A stretch of DNA of 64,000 nucleotides from NCBI GenBank assembly GCA_963709665.1, contig CAVPWU010000007.1:254501-318500 (forward strand), read 5' to 3'. Origin of the DNA: DASZIT01 sp963709665. GTDB taxonomy: Bacteria > Actinomycetota > Acidimicrobiia > Acidimicrobiales > RAAP-2. A program made the translations under genes and the position numbers. The notes beneath the pieces were generated by a model, which had not been told where the DNA came from, did no database searches, and worked only from the letters and a program-made list of their open reading frames with translations. Positions 51,495 to 60,485 of this stretch are shown piece after piece (within the stretch, counting starts at the first letter, position 1; every line of letters starts with the position of its first letter).

Positions 51495-53144
51495 TCAGTA
51501 GGCCCCGTGGCCCCGGACCACGGTCGCCGGGGTCTGCAGCAGGATCTTCAGGTCCCACGTCAGCGACCACGAGGCCACGTAGACGTAGTCGAGCCGCTCG
51601 AGGTCCTCGGCCGAGAGGTCGTTCCGACCCGACACCTGCCAGAGACCGGTGAGGCCGGGCCGGGTGTCGAACCGCCGCCTGGCGAAGCCGTCGATCTTCT
51701 CCGACTCGGCGACCACGAACGGGCGGGGTCCCACCAGCGACATGGAGCCGGCGACGACGTTGAAGAGCTGCGGCAGCTCGTCGAGGCTCAGCTTGCGGAG
51801 GTACCGGCCGACGGTCGTGACCCTGGGGTCCGACCGGAGCTTGAAGATGGGACCGTCGACCTCATTGGCCTTGTCGAGCTCGAGGCGCAGGTCCTCGGCG
51901 TTCTCGCACATGGTCCGGAACTTGCAGATCCGGAACTCCTCGCCGTGCCGCCCGATCCGGCGCTGCCGGAAGAGGACCGGGCCCTTCGAGGTGGTCTTCA
52001 CCAGCACGGCGATGGCCGCCAGCAGCGGGGACAGCACCACCAGGGCGAGGATCGACACCACCAGGTCGAGGGTGCGCTTCACCACCCGGTCGATCCGCCC
52101 GATGGAGGGTGGGGCGACGTCGATGATGGGCAGTCCGCACAGCTCGTCCATGACCGACCGCCAGGTCAGGAGCTCGAAGTACCGGGGCACGATACCGATG
52201 GCCACCGATCCCTGCACATCGCGCAGCGCCTGGGTGAGGTCCTTCGGGTGGTGCCTCGAGAACGTCACCAGCACCCGGTCGATCTGGAGCCGGTCGCACA
52301 GCATCGGGAGGTCCCGTGGCGTGCCCAGGGTCCGGGCCGGCGGCACCGGGTCGTCGTCGACGAATCCCACCACCACCGTGCCGGAGTCGCGACCCAGGTA
52401 CTCCTTGACCCGGTTGGCCACCATCCCCGACCCGATGATCAGGACCCGGGTCGGCTTGCGCGTCCGGCTGGTGTAGAGCGTCAGGGTCCGGGCCACCAAG
52501 GAGAAGACGGCGGCGGCCAGGATGATGGCGTAGGTGTCCGCCAGCGACGGCAGCGGCCACGCCCGCACGCGGTCGAGGTCGCTGACGGCGACCTGGGCGA
52601 CCATCGAACCCGCCACCAGGGCCCCCAGGATGATCGGGATGTCCCAGAACGTGCTGGGGCGCAGTCGGCGGCCCTGCCGGTAGCGGCCGAGGATCACGAA
52701 GAACAGCAGCTGGCAGAGCGGGAAGAGGGAGACCATCAGCAGGTCGACCGGGAGGGTCGCCCCGGACCCGTCGGCGTTGGTGGGTCGGAAGAAGACCACG
52801 CCGATGCAGACGGCCGCCATCATGGCGATCAGATCCCCCACCAGCACCAGCCGCCAGGTATGGCGGCGACTCTGGGCCGTCGGTCGGTTGATCAGCAGGT
52901 CGGCGGAGAGGTCACGGCCGTCGTCGGGCGGTCCCAGCACCTGGGCCAACTCGGGTCCGGCGACCTCGCCGAACGTGAGCTGGCGGTAGCCGGAGCCCTC
53001 GGCCCACTCCTCGGGTCGGTACGAGCGTCCGTAGGACGACGGCGTCGGGAGCGGGTCGGTGCGCGGGAGGCCCGTCGACGGGACCGTCCACAGGTCGCCA
53101 TCCGGGGGCTGGCCTCCGGTGGTCTGGATTGGGAGCTTCTTCAA
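51495..53144 (-). CDS. Polyprenyl-phosphate glycosyl-1-phosphate transferase (exopolysaccharide initiation)
   Basis: A ~549-residue membrane enzyme that primes surface-polysaccharide synthesis by loading a sugar 1-phosphate onto polyprenyl phosphate. About five N-terminal helices and a CoA-binding-like domain (RVLIIGSGMVANRVKEYLG) precede the catalytic domain: a reentrant helix RTLDLVVSILALVVLSPLLA, then FRICKFRTMCENAED, LRKLSLDELPQLFNVV, GPRPFVVAESEKI and RPGLTGLWQVSGRNDL. A TTG start at 53144 or 53147 is chosen because AGGAG precedes it and the upstream frame has no better signal. Confidence 0.9.
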   Translation of the reverse strand: MKKLPIQTTGGQPPDGDLWTVPSTGLPRTDPLPTPSSYGRSYRPEEWAEGSGYRQLTFGEVAGPELAQVLGPPDDGRDLSADLLINRPTAQSRRHTWRLVLVGDLIAMMAAVCIGVVFFRPTNADGSGATLPVDLLMVSLFPLCQLLFFVILGRYRQGRRLRPSTFWDIPIILGALVAGSMVAQVAVSDLDRVRAWPLPSLADTYAIILAAAVFSLVARTLTLYTSRTRKPTRVLIIGSGMVANRVKEYLGRDSGTVVVGFVDDDPVPPARTLGTPRDLPMLCDRLQIDRVLVTFSRHHPKDLTQALRDVQGSVAIGIVPRYFELLTWRSVMDELCGLPIIDVAPPSIGRIDRVVKRTLDLVVSILALVVLSPLLAAIAVLVKTTSKGPVLFRQRRIGRHGEEFRICKFRTMCENAEDLRLELDKANEVDGPIFKLRSDPRVTTVGRYLRKLSLDELPQLFNVVAGSMSLVGPRPFVVAESEKIDGFARRRFDTRPGLTGLWQVSGRNDLSAEDLERLDYVYVASWSLTWDLKILLQTPATVVRGHGAY

Positions 53145-53592
53145 CAAAGCAACTCCTAAAGCGAGGCCCCCGACGGCTGAACGTGGTGCCAAACCGCAGC
53201 GTACGGCGCTGGCTCCACTAGAAAAATCGCACGTTTGCACCCGGAATACAACTACTGTCACGCGTGGCGGTCAGGACCCTGCCCTTTGTGGCCAAACTGC
53301 CTCTGACCAGGGTCGGACCGGGCCCCTCGAAGGGTGTGGCGCCTGAAATGGGGCCGAAGTGGGACCGGCTCCGCCGGATGCGGTCGAGCCGTCGGTTCCC
53401 GAGAGGGCGCTTCAGGACCTGGGCCGACCGCACCCAGTCTCTCACGGAGAGAGGTCGAGCGGAGGTCGCGGTCAGTGTCGGAGCGCCAACCCACCGCCGT
53501 AGTAGCTTGCCGACGATGGGGCTCGCCGCGGCAGACATCGACCCCGGCGGCCGTCGGTCCACGGCCCCGATCGTCCGTCGGCGGCCCGGCCG
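53145..53592. other. 448-bp divergent intergenic region of the glycan cluster
   Basis: Separates the priming transferase from the plus-strand glycosyltransferases. A comparatively AT-rich patch (53215-53260, with CTAGAAAAATCGC) probably holds promoters. An open frame at 53264-53596 has poor composition and was not accepted as a gene. Confidence 0.4.
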
Positions 53593-54756
53593 TTGACGGG
53601 GGCCCGACCCAAGGTCGCCTTCCTGGACCACTGCGCCCTGGAGTCCGGGGCGGAGCTGGCTCTCCTCCGCCTGCTGCCGGCCCTGGTCGACATCGACCCG
53701 GTGGTCATCGTGGGCGAGGACGGTCCCCTGGTCGACGCCCTCCGCCGCCACGACATCCCGGTCCGCATCGTGCCCATGACCGAGACCACCCGCGCCCTCG
53801 CCCGGGGCGCCGTGGTCCCCGGCGTGGGCGCGGCACGGGGGGCGCTCTCCTCCCTGGCCTACGCCCACCGTCTCGCCCGACTGCTGCGGGCGCTGGAGGT
53901 CGACCTGGTGGCGACCAACTCGTTGAAGGCCTCCCTCTACGGCGGGATCGCCGGGCGGCTGGCGCGGCGACCGGTGGTGTGGCACGTGCGGGACCGCATC
54001 GCCGACGACTACCTGCCCGCCTCGGCGGTGACGCTCATCCGGGCGGCCGCCCGGGTCCTCCCCAGCGCCGTCATCGCCAACTCCCGGGCCACCCTCGAGA
54101 CCCTCCGGCTGCCGTCGGCCGTCGGCCGTCGGCTGCGGGCACGGGCCATCGGCGATCCGTGCCCGCCCGACGAGTTCGCCGGCGCACCCCGACCGGACCA
54201 CGCCGGGATCACCGTCGGCATCGTCGGCCGCATCAGCCCCTGGAAGGGTCAGGACGTGTTCCTCCGGGCCTTCGCCGCCAGCGGGCTCGGCGGGGAGGAC
54301 CGGGCCCGGGTGATCGGGGGGGTGCTGTTCGGCGAGGAGGCCTACGCCGACACACTCCCGCCGCTGGCCGCCGAACTGGGTATCGCCGACCGGGTGGAGT
54401 TCACCGGCCACGTCACCGACGTGGCGGCCCAACTGGGCTCCCTCGACATCGCCGTCCACGCGTCGACCATCCCCGAGCCGTTCGGCCAGGTGGTGGTGGA
54501 GGCGATGGCCGCCGGGGTCCCCATCGTGGCCGCCGACGCCGGCGGCCCGTCGGAGATCGTCACCGACCAGGTGGACGGCCTGCTCTACCCCCGGGGTGAC
54601 GTGGCCGCCCTGGCCGGGTGCCTCACCCGCCTGGCCCACGACCCCTCGCTCCGTGCCCGCCTGGCCGACGCCGGCCGTCGCACCGCCCGCACCTACGCCC
54701 CCGATGCCATCGCCTCCCAGGTGATGGCGACCTACCGGGCGGTGCTGTCCCGCTGA
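53593..54756 (+). CDS. Glycosyltransferase family 4 protein
   Basis: A 387-residue GT-B enzyme. VAFLDHCALESGAELALLRL opens the acceptor domain. The donor domain has GIVGRISPWKGQDVFLRAFA and the nucleotide-sugar motif STIPEPFGQVVVEAMAAGVP (EPFGxxxxE). No membrane segments. TTG 53593 is used for lack of a better start. Sugar and acceptor unknown; it probably extends the lipid-linked oligosaccharide in the cytoplasm. Confidence 0.85.
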   Translation: MTGARPKVAFLDHCALESGAELALLRLLPALVDIDPVVIVGEDGPLVDALRRHDIPVRIVPMTETTRALARGAVVPGVGAARGALSSLAYAHRLARLLRALEVDLVATNSLKASLYGGIAGRLARRPVVWHVRDRIADDYLPASAVTLIRAAARVLPSAVIANSRATLETLRLPSAVGRRLRARAIGDPCPPDEFAGAPRPDHAGITVGIVGRISPWKGQDVFLRAFAASGLGGEDRARVIGGVLFGEEAYADTLPPLAAELGIADRVEFTGHVTDVAAQLGSLDIAVHASTIPEPFGQVVVEAMAAGVPIVAADAGGPSEIVTDQVDGLLYPRGDVAALAGCLTRLAHDPSLRARLADAGRRTARTYAPDAIASQVMATYRAVLSR

Positions 54757-54823
54757 GGCACCGCGGAGCCACGCCGGCGGGCGGGGCCGGAGCGGGCGAC
54801 ACCGCGCGTGAGAGTCTGTCGGC

Positions 54824-56008
54824 ATGACGTGGGCACCAGCCGAGGGCGGCGGCGGGACGCCGGACTCCGGGCCGTCCCTCGGGGGCCGGGTGGCGATCGC
54901 CCACGACTACCTCACCCAGCGGGGCGGCGCCGAGCGGGTGGTGGAGGTCCTGGCCCGGGTCTTCCCCGGGGCGCCGATCCACACCACGCTGTTCGACCCC
55001 GACGGGACCTTCCCGGTGTTCGGGGGCCTCGATGTCCGACCCTCGTGGCTCAACCGGATCGGCCTGCTCCGTAGCCACCACCGGCTGGCCCTTCCCCTGC
55101 TGGCCCCGGCCGTCTCGAGCATGCGGGCCGACGCCGACGTGGTGGTGGCCAGCAGCAGCGGATGGGCGCACGGCATCCGCACCACCGGCCGGAAGGTCGT
55201 CTACTGCCATGCCCCCGCCCGCTGGCTCTACCAGCGCGACCGCTACCTGGGGGCCGACGGGGAGACGGAGGGTCCGGCCTCGGCCCGGACCCGGGCGGCG
55301 TCGGCGGCGTTGGGGGTGCTCGACGTCCCGCTCCGCCGGTGGGACCGGCGGGCCGCCCACTCCGCCGACCGGTACCTGGCCAACTCCTCCGCCACCCGGG
55401 AGGCCGTCCGGGCCGCCTACGGGATCGAGGCCGAGGTGCTGGCACCCCCACCGGCCCTGCTCCCGGACGGGCCGCTCGAGGCGGTGCCCGACCTGGCGCC
55501 CGGCTACCTGCTGTGCGTGGCCCGGTTGCTCCCCTACAAGCACGTGGACGTGGTGATCCGGGCCGCCGACCGCAGGCCCGGGGAGCGGGTGGTGGTGGTG
55601 GGCCAGGGCCCCGAGCGCGCCACCCTCCAGGCACTGGCGGACCGCTCGGGGTCCACCGTCCTCTTCGGGCGGGCCGGCGACGCCCAGCTCCGATGGCTCT
55701 ACGCCAACTGCCGGGCGCTGGTGGCGGCGTCCTACGAGGACTACGGGCTGTCCCCCCTGGAGGCCGCCGCCTTCGGCCGCCCCACGGTGGCCTTGCGGGC
55801 CGGGGGGTACCTCGACACGGTGGACCCGGGGGTCAACGGTCAGTTCTTCGACCGGGTCGACCCCGACGACCTGGCGGGGGCCATCGAGGCACTGGACGCC
55901 GTCCCCTGGGAGCAGGAGGCCATCCGCCGGCACGCCGCCGGCTTCTCCGAGGCGCGGTTCGCCGCCCGGCTGCACGAGATCGTGGCCGAGGAGCTGGGCC
56001 ACCGGTGA
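54824..56008 (+). CDS. Glycosyltransferase family 4 protein (WbaZ/mannosyltransferase-like)
   Basis: A 394-residue GT-B enzyme. RVAIAHDYLTQRGGAERVVE and VVYCHAPARWLYQRDRYLG are typical of O-antigen mannosyl/rhamnosyl transferases. The donor half has LCVARLLPYKHVDVVIRAA and SYEDYGLSPLEAAAFGRPTV. ATG 54824 is followed by a Gly-rich leader. It lies 67 bp after the previous GT gene. Sugar specificity not determinable. Confidence 0.85.
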   Translation: MTWAPAEGGGGTPDSGPSLGGRVAIAHDYLTQRGGAERVVEVLARVFPGAPIHTTLFDPDGTFPVFGGLDVRPSWLNRIGLLRSHHRLALPLLAPAVSSMRADADVVVASSSGWAHGIRTTGRKVVYCHAPARWLYQRDRYLGADGETEGPASARTRAASAALGVLDVPLRRWDRRAAHSADRYLANSSATREAVRAAYGIEAEVLAPPPALLPDGPLEAVPDLAPGYLLCVARLLPYKHVDVVIRAADRRPGERVVVVGQGPERATLQALADRSGSTVLFGRAGDAQLRWLYANCRALVAASYEDYGLSPLEAAAFGRPTVALRAGGYLDTVDPGVNGQFFDRVDPDDLAGAIEALDAVPWEQEAIRRHAAGFSEARFAARLHEIVAEELGHR

Positions 56009-56071
56009 GACGCCGACGGGGGGCGGTGTCCCGCCCGGCCCCGGCCGCCACCGGACTTGTACGCTGACGGG

Positions 56072-57445
56072 ATGACCTCGCGCCCCCGGAGTCGGTCAGG
56101 GTGGAGGCCGTCCCGCGTGCAGCACCCGGCGCGCTTCGTGGCGGGATCGCTGGGGTTCGTCGCCCTCCTGGTGGTGCTGGGCGTCCTCTCCACCCACCGG
56201 GCCACCTGGGGGCTGGCCGGTGCCGGGGTGGTGCTGGCCGCCGGCCTGGCCGCCGTCGACCTCCGCCTCTTCCCGGTCCTGGCGGTGCCCTGCACCCTGT
56301 TGGTGGCGCGGGTGGGCAGCACCGGCTCCGGCCTCAGCATCTCCGACCTGGTGCTGCTGGGCGCCCTCCTCTGCGCCATCCCCCTGGTCACCATGCGGGA
56401 GGCCCCCGAGCTGCGGGGGCTGCTGTGGGTGGTGGTGGTCTACGAGCTCCTCATCCTCCCCACCGTGCTCGACAACCCCTACCGGGCGGACATCATCGAA
56501 TGGGTCCACGAGGCGGCGCTGGTCGGCGGCAGCCTGGTGATCGGCTGGGTGGTCGGTCGCGGCGAACGGGCCCGGATCGCCCTCGGCCTGTACCTGATCG
56601 GCGCGTGCGTCATCGCCCTCTGGGCCGGAGCCTGGGTGGTGACCCACCACCTCCAACCGGCCAACCTCCCCCTGGGGATGCAGAAGAACTTCCTCGGCGA
56701 CCAGCTGGCCTTCGCCACGGTGATCGCCTTCGCCCGGCCGGCCTGGATCGGCTGGACCGCCCGGTGGACACGGGTGGCCATCGCCATCTGCCTGCTGGGG
56801 ATCGTGGCCAGCCAGTCCAAGCAGGCGATGATCTCGGTGGCGCTGGGGGTGGCCATCGTGGCCCTCCGGGGCCGGAGCTCGAACCTGGCCCGCCGGTCCA
56901 AGGGCCTGCTGTTCCTCATGGTCCCCCTCGTGGTCGTCGCCTACGTCACCGTCCAGCGTGAGTTCACCTCGGCCAACAAGTTCAACAGCGTCCACCAGCG
57001 GCTGACCTGGTACTCCCAGTCGGTCCAGGTGTGGCACGCCTCCGAGTGGGTGGGTGTCGGGCTCCGGTGGTGGTACACCGACCGGTTCCCGTTCGCCTTC
57101 CAGCCACCCAACGCCGAGGCGGAGATGCTGACGTCCGCCGGCATCCTGGGCATCGTCGCCATCCTCTACCTCTTCGGGGCGAGCCTGACCCGGCTGTGGC
57201 GGCTGCCCGCCGCCTACGGCACCCTGGCCTTCACGGTGGTGGCCATGCGGATCCTCCAGGGCCAGTTCGACATCTTCTGGGTGGCCGCCCAGGGATCCTT
57301 GCCGTGGATGGTGGCCGGCATCGCCATGGGCGCCATGGCCCTCGACCGGGCCCGGTCCCGGTCCCGGGACGACGAGCCCCCCGGACCCGCCCTCCCGGCC
57401 CCGGAGGGAGCGCGTCCGGCACCGATTCCGGTCCCCCAGGCGTGA
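56072..57445 (+). CDS. O-antigen ligase/Wzy-like polymerase membrane protein
   Basis: A 457-residue protein with about ten to twelve membrane helices and a large extracytoplasmic loop (FTSANKFNSVHQRLTWYSQS to WVGVGLRWWYTDRF), the layout of the Wzy_C/O-antigen ligase superfamily. It would join or polymerise repeat units outside the membrane. ATG 56072 is preferred over the TTG at 56057. The C-terminus is a Pro-rich tail. Confidence 0.8.
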   Translation: MTSRPRSRSGWRPSRVQHPARFVAGSLGFVALLVVLGVLSTHRATWGLAGAGVVLAAGLAAVDLRLFPVLAVPCTLLVARVGSTGSGLSISDLVLLGALLCAIPLVTMREAPELRGLLWVVVVYELLILPTVLDNPYRADIIEWVHEAALVGGSLVIGWVVGRGERARIALGLYLIGACVIALWAGAWVVTHHLQPANLPLGMQKNFLGDQLAFATVIAFARPAWIGWTARWTRVAIAICLLGIVASQSKQAMISVALGVAIVALRGRSSNLARRSKGLLFLMVPLVVVAYVTVQREFTSANKFNSVHQRLTWYSQSVQVWHASEWVGVGLRWWYTDRFPFAFQPPNAEAEMLTSAGILGIVAILYLFGASLTRLWRLPAAYGTLAFTVVAMRILQGQFDIFWVAAQGSLPWMVAGIAMGAMALDRARSRSRDDEPPGPALPAPEGARPAPIPVPQA

Positions 57446-57491
57446 GCGGGACGGGCCCGGGCGCACCGGGGCGGCGACCGGCGGACGGCCG

Positions 57492-58649
57492 ATGAGCCGG
57501 GTGGTCCTGATGCCGAGCTCCTACCCCCCGTCGCTCGGGGGCGTGGAGGAGATGTGCCGCCACCTGGCCCTCGCCCTGGTGGAGGCCGGGGACGCCGTGG
57601 AGGTCTGGGTGCCCACCGCCGAGGACACCGACGCCCCCTTCACCGTGGAGCTCGACGGCATCACCGTCCGCCGGTTCCCGACGCCCCTCCCCTCCTCCGA
57701 GGCCGGGGCCCTGGCCCGGTTCCCGGTGGCGTCCACCCGATCGCTCCTCCACCTGCGCCGGGCGGTGGCGGCGTTCGGGCCCGACCTCCTCCACGTCCAC
57801 TGCTTCGGGCCCAACGGCATCTACGCCACCGCCGTGGCCACCCTCCAGCGCCTCCCCCTCGTCCTCACCCTCCACGGTGAGACGGTGATGGACGACACCG
57901 ACATCTTCACCCGCTCCTCGGTGATGCGCACCGGGATCCGGTGGGGGCTCCGCCGGGCCCGGGTGGTCACCGGGTGCTCCGCCTTCACCCTCGCCGACTC
58001 CCAGGACCGGTTCGGGCTCGACCCGGCCAAGAGCGTGGTGGTCCCCAACGGGGTGGACCTGTCGGCCGGACCCGACCCGGTCCCGGCCTGGGCCGGGGCA
58101 CCGGATCGACCGTACGTGCTGTGCCTGGGTCGGGTGGTGGAGAAGAAGGGGTTCGACCTGCTGCTCGCCGCCTACGCCGGGATCCCGGAGACGGAGCGGA
58201 CCGCCGACCTGGTGGTGGCTGGCGAGGGTGCGCAGCTGGCCTCCCTGCGTCGGGAGGCCGACCGTCTCGGCCTCGCGGACCGGGTGCACTTCCCCGGGCG
58301 ACTCAGCCGTCAGGACGTGGCGGCGGCCATGGCCGGGGCGGAGCTGTTCGTGATGCCCAGCCGGCTCGAGCCCTTCGGCATCGTGGTCCTCGAGGCGTGG
58401 CGGGCGGGCGTCCCGGTGGTGGCGACGTCGATCGGCGGCCCTCCCGAGTTCGTCCGCCAGGACGTGGACGGCGTGCTGGTCGACCCGGCCGACACCGCCG
58501 CCTTCACCGGCGTCCTGCGGGACCTGCTGGCCGACCCGGACCGTCGGGGACGCCTGGGTGGCGCCGGCGCCGACCGGGTGACGGAGTTCGCCTGGCCGGT
58601 GGTCGCCGCCCGCTACCGGGAGCTCTACGCCGCCGCCGTTCGATCGTAG
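57492..58649 (+). CDS. Glycosyltransferase family 4 protein
   Basis: A 385-residue GT-B enzyme. LMPSSYPPSLGGVEEMCRHL is the glycine-rich acceptor-domain start. The donor domain has LCLGRVVEKKGFDLLLAAYA and SRLEPFGIVVLEAWRAGVPV with the conserved EPFGxxxxE. Related to PimB/WcaL-type transferases. It lies 46 bp after the polymerase gene in the same orientation. Substrate unknown. Confidence 0.87.
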   Translation: MSRVVLMPSSYPPSLGGVEEMCRHLALALVEAGDAVEVWVPTAEDTDAPFTVELDGITVRRFPTPLPSSEAGALARFPVASTRSLLHLRRAVAAFGPDLLHVHCFGPNGIYATAVATLQRLPLVLTLHGETVMDDTDIFTRSSVMRTGIRWGLRRARVVTGCSAFTLADSQDRFGLDPAKSVVVPNGVDLSAGPDPVPAWAGAPDRPYVLCLGRVVEKKGFDLLLAAYAGIPETERTADLVVAGEGAQLASLRREADRLGLADRVHFPGRLSRQDVAAAMAGAELFVMPSRLEPFGIVVLEAWRAGVPVVATSIGGPPEFVRQDVDGVLVDPADTAAFTGVLRDLLADPDRRGRLGGAGADRVTEFAWPVVAARYRELYAAAVRS

Positions 58650-58756
58650 GGGGCACCCGCGCCCGCACCAGACGGTTCCGGTCATCGTTCCCGGAGAGGG
58701 AACCCCGCCCGACCCTCCCCGATCGGCCCCCGGAGACCCGTAGTAGTTTTTCCCCG

Positions 58757-60433
58757 ATGACGCGTGCAACGGTCTGGTTCGGGGGAGCCGTGCGCCCGCT
58801 GTTCGGTTGGTTCGAGGCGCCGGACGAGGGGGAGGCCAAGGGCGGTGTGGTGCTGTGCCCACCCTTCGGCGTGGAGATCGCCTCGTCCAGTCCGGCCCTC
58901 CGGGAACTGTCCCGCCGGCTGGTGGCCGCCGGGTTCGCCACCCTCCGCTTCGACTACGACGGGACCGGCGACTCGTCGGGTCTCGACGACGACCCCGACC
59001 GGGTGGCCGCGTGGAAGTCGAGCATCCGCCACGGCGTCGAGTTCATCCGGTCGACCGGGTGCGAGCGGGTGGCGGTGGTGGGGCTGCGCCTGGGCGCCAC
59101 CCTGGCCGCCGACGAACTGGGTGGTGACCCGGTGGATGCCGTCGTCCTCTGGGACCCGTGCCCGACCGGTCGGTCGTTCATGCGGCAGCAGACGATGCTC
59201 CGGAAGCTGATCGACCGGGGCCACGTCCTCGACGACGGCACCGTCGAGGGTCCGGGCCTGGTGCTGTCCCCCGAGACGGTGGGCGACCTCGGCAGCCTGA
59301 GGCTGGAGGAGCACGGGCAGATCGCCAAGCGGGTCCTGCTGCTGACCCGGACCCTCCGGCCGTTGCCGTCCGACGTCCGCCGCTCGTGGGACCGGCCCGG
59401 GGTCGAGAGCCGGGAGATCGAGGGTCAGGAGTCCCTGGTCGACGTGGAGCCGGCCCGGGCGGTGGTGCCCGACGGCACCCTCGACACCGTGGTGACCTGG
59501 TTGTCGGAGGTGGTGGACGGTCCCCCCGTCCCGGTCCAGGCCCCCCCGGAGGGGTCGGCGGTGGTCGGCACCACCGCCGACGGCCGCTCCATCACCGAGC
59601 GGCCGGTGCGGCTCGGCCCGCACGGTCTGTTCGGCATCGAGACCACCGTCGACGGCGTGGCGGCCGCCACCCCGGTCCTCTTCCTCAACGCCGGCCTCAT
59701 CGACCACGTCGGGCCGTCCCGGACCTGGGTGAACCTGGCCCGCCGAGGAGCGGAGGACGGGATCCGCTCGATCCGATTCGACATGAGCGGGATCGGCGAC
59801 ACGCCGCTGCGCCCCGGCTCGACCGTCCGGGCCACCCGCACCCTCGACGGGCTGGCCGACGTGGCCGACGCCCAGCGGGCCGCCTCCCCCGCCGACCCCT
59901 CCGACGTGATCATGGTCGGGCTGTGCTCGGGCACCTACCAGGCCACCGAAGCCGCCCTGGCCACCGGGGCGCGGGCCATCGTGATGATCAACCCCACCTT
60001 CCGGATCGGGCTGAACGTCGAGGAACCGGAGGCGGCCACCACCGGCATCGACCGCCAGGCCGCCGAGTCACCCCGGGGTTGGACCCAGCTGATCCCGGGC
60101 CGATCGCAGATCTGGGAGGTGATCCGCCGCACCCCGGAACCGGTCTGGTCACTCATCAACCGGGTGGCCTTCCGGAACGCCCCCTCCGCCCTGCTGCTCC
60201 GGCTGACCCGGGCCGGCGTGCAGGTGATGGTGGCCTGTGACGACCACGACGCCTGGGTGATCCAGCGGGGGAGCTACCGGGCCCTCCACGGCGCCCGGTC
60301 CGACGGCTCCCTGCGGGTCGAGGTGGTGGACGGCATCGACCACACCCTGTTCTGCCGGGACTCCCGGGAGGTGGCCCTGGCGCTGGTGGCCGGGTACCTG
60401 GCCGGCGTCGCCCCGGAGCGGTCGCCGAGCTAG
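58757..60433 (+). CDS. Tandem alpha/beta-hydrolase protein lacking canonical Ser nucleophiles
   Basis: A 558-residue protein made of two similar alpha/beta-hydrolase halves. Half one has FATLRFDYDGTGDSSG and, at the nucleophile elbow, VVGLRLGATLA, with Arg where Ser is expected. Half two has IRSIRFDMSGIGDTPL and VGLCSGTYQATEAA, with Cys in G-x-C-x-G, and a late VDGIDHTLF that may supply His. GLRLGA elbows occur in exosortase-associated hydrolases of exopolysaccharide loci, which fits this neighbourhood. It may act through Cys in the second half, or be a non-catalytic acyl/lipid binder. ATG 58757. Confidence 0.72.
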   Translation: MTRATVWFGGAVRPLFGWFEAPDEGEAKGGVVLCPPFGVEIASSSPALRELSRRLVAAGFATLRFDYDGTGDSSGLDDDPDRVAAWKSSIRHGVEFIRSTGCERVAVVGLRLGATLAADELGGDPVDAVVLWDPCPTGRSFMRQQTMLRKLIDRGHVLDDGTVEGPGLVLSPETVGDLGSLRLEEHGQIAKRVLLLTRTLRPLPSDVRRSWDRPGVESREIEGQESLVDVEPARAVVPDGTLDTVVTWLSEVVDGPPVPVQAPPEGSAVVGTTADGRSITERPVRLGPHGLFGIETTVDGVAAATPVLFLNAGLIDHVGPSRTWVNLARRGAEDGIRSIRFDMSGIGDTPLRPGSTVRATRTLDGLADVADAQRAASPADPSDVIMVGLCSGTYQATEAALATGARAIVMINPTFRIGLNVEEPEAATTGIDRQAAESPRGWTQLIPGRSQIWEVIRRTPEPVWSLINRVAFRNAPSALLLRLTRAGVQVMVACDDHDAWVIQRGSYRALHGARSDGSLRVEVVDGIDHTLFCRDSREVALALVAGYLAGVAPERSPS

Positions 60434-60450
60434 CCCGCGTCCGGACCCCG

Positions 60451-60479
60451 CCCACCGCCGTCGGGCCGGGACCGGTGGG
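60451..60479. terminator. Hairpin between convergent hydrolase and flippase genes
   Basis: CCCACCG (60451-60457) pairs with CGGTGGG (60473-60479) in the 52-bp gap between two tail-to-tail genes. Short stem and no U-run. Confidence 0.45.
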
Positions 60480-60485
60480 GACGGT

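Noticed and set aside
53264..53596. 110-codon plus-strand frame in the glycan-cluster intergenic region
   Set aside because: Arg/Pro-rich, no ribosome site, and it covers the likely promoter of the priming transferase.
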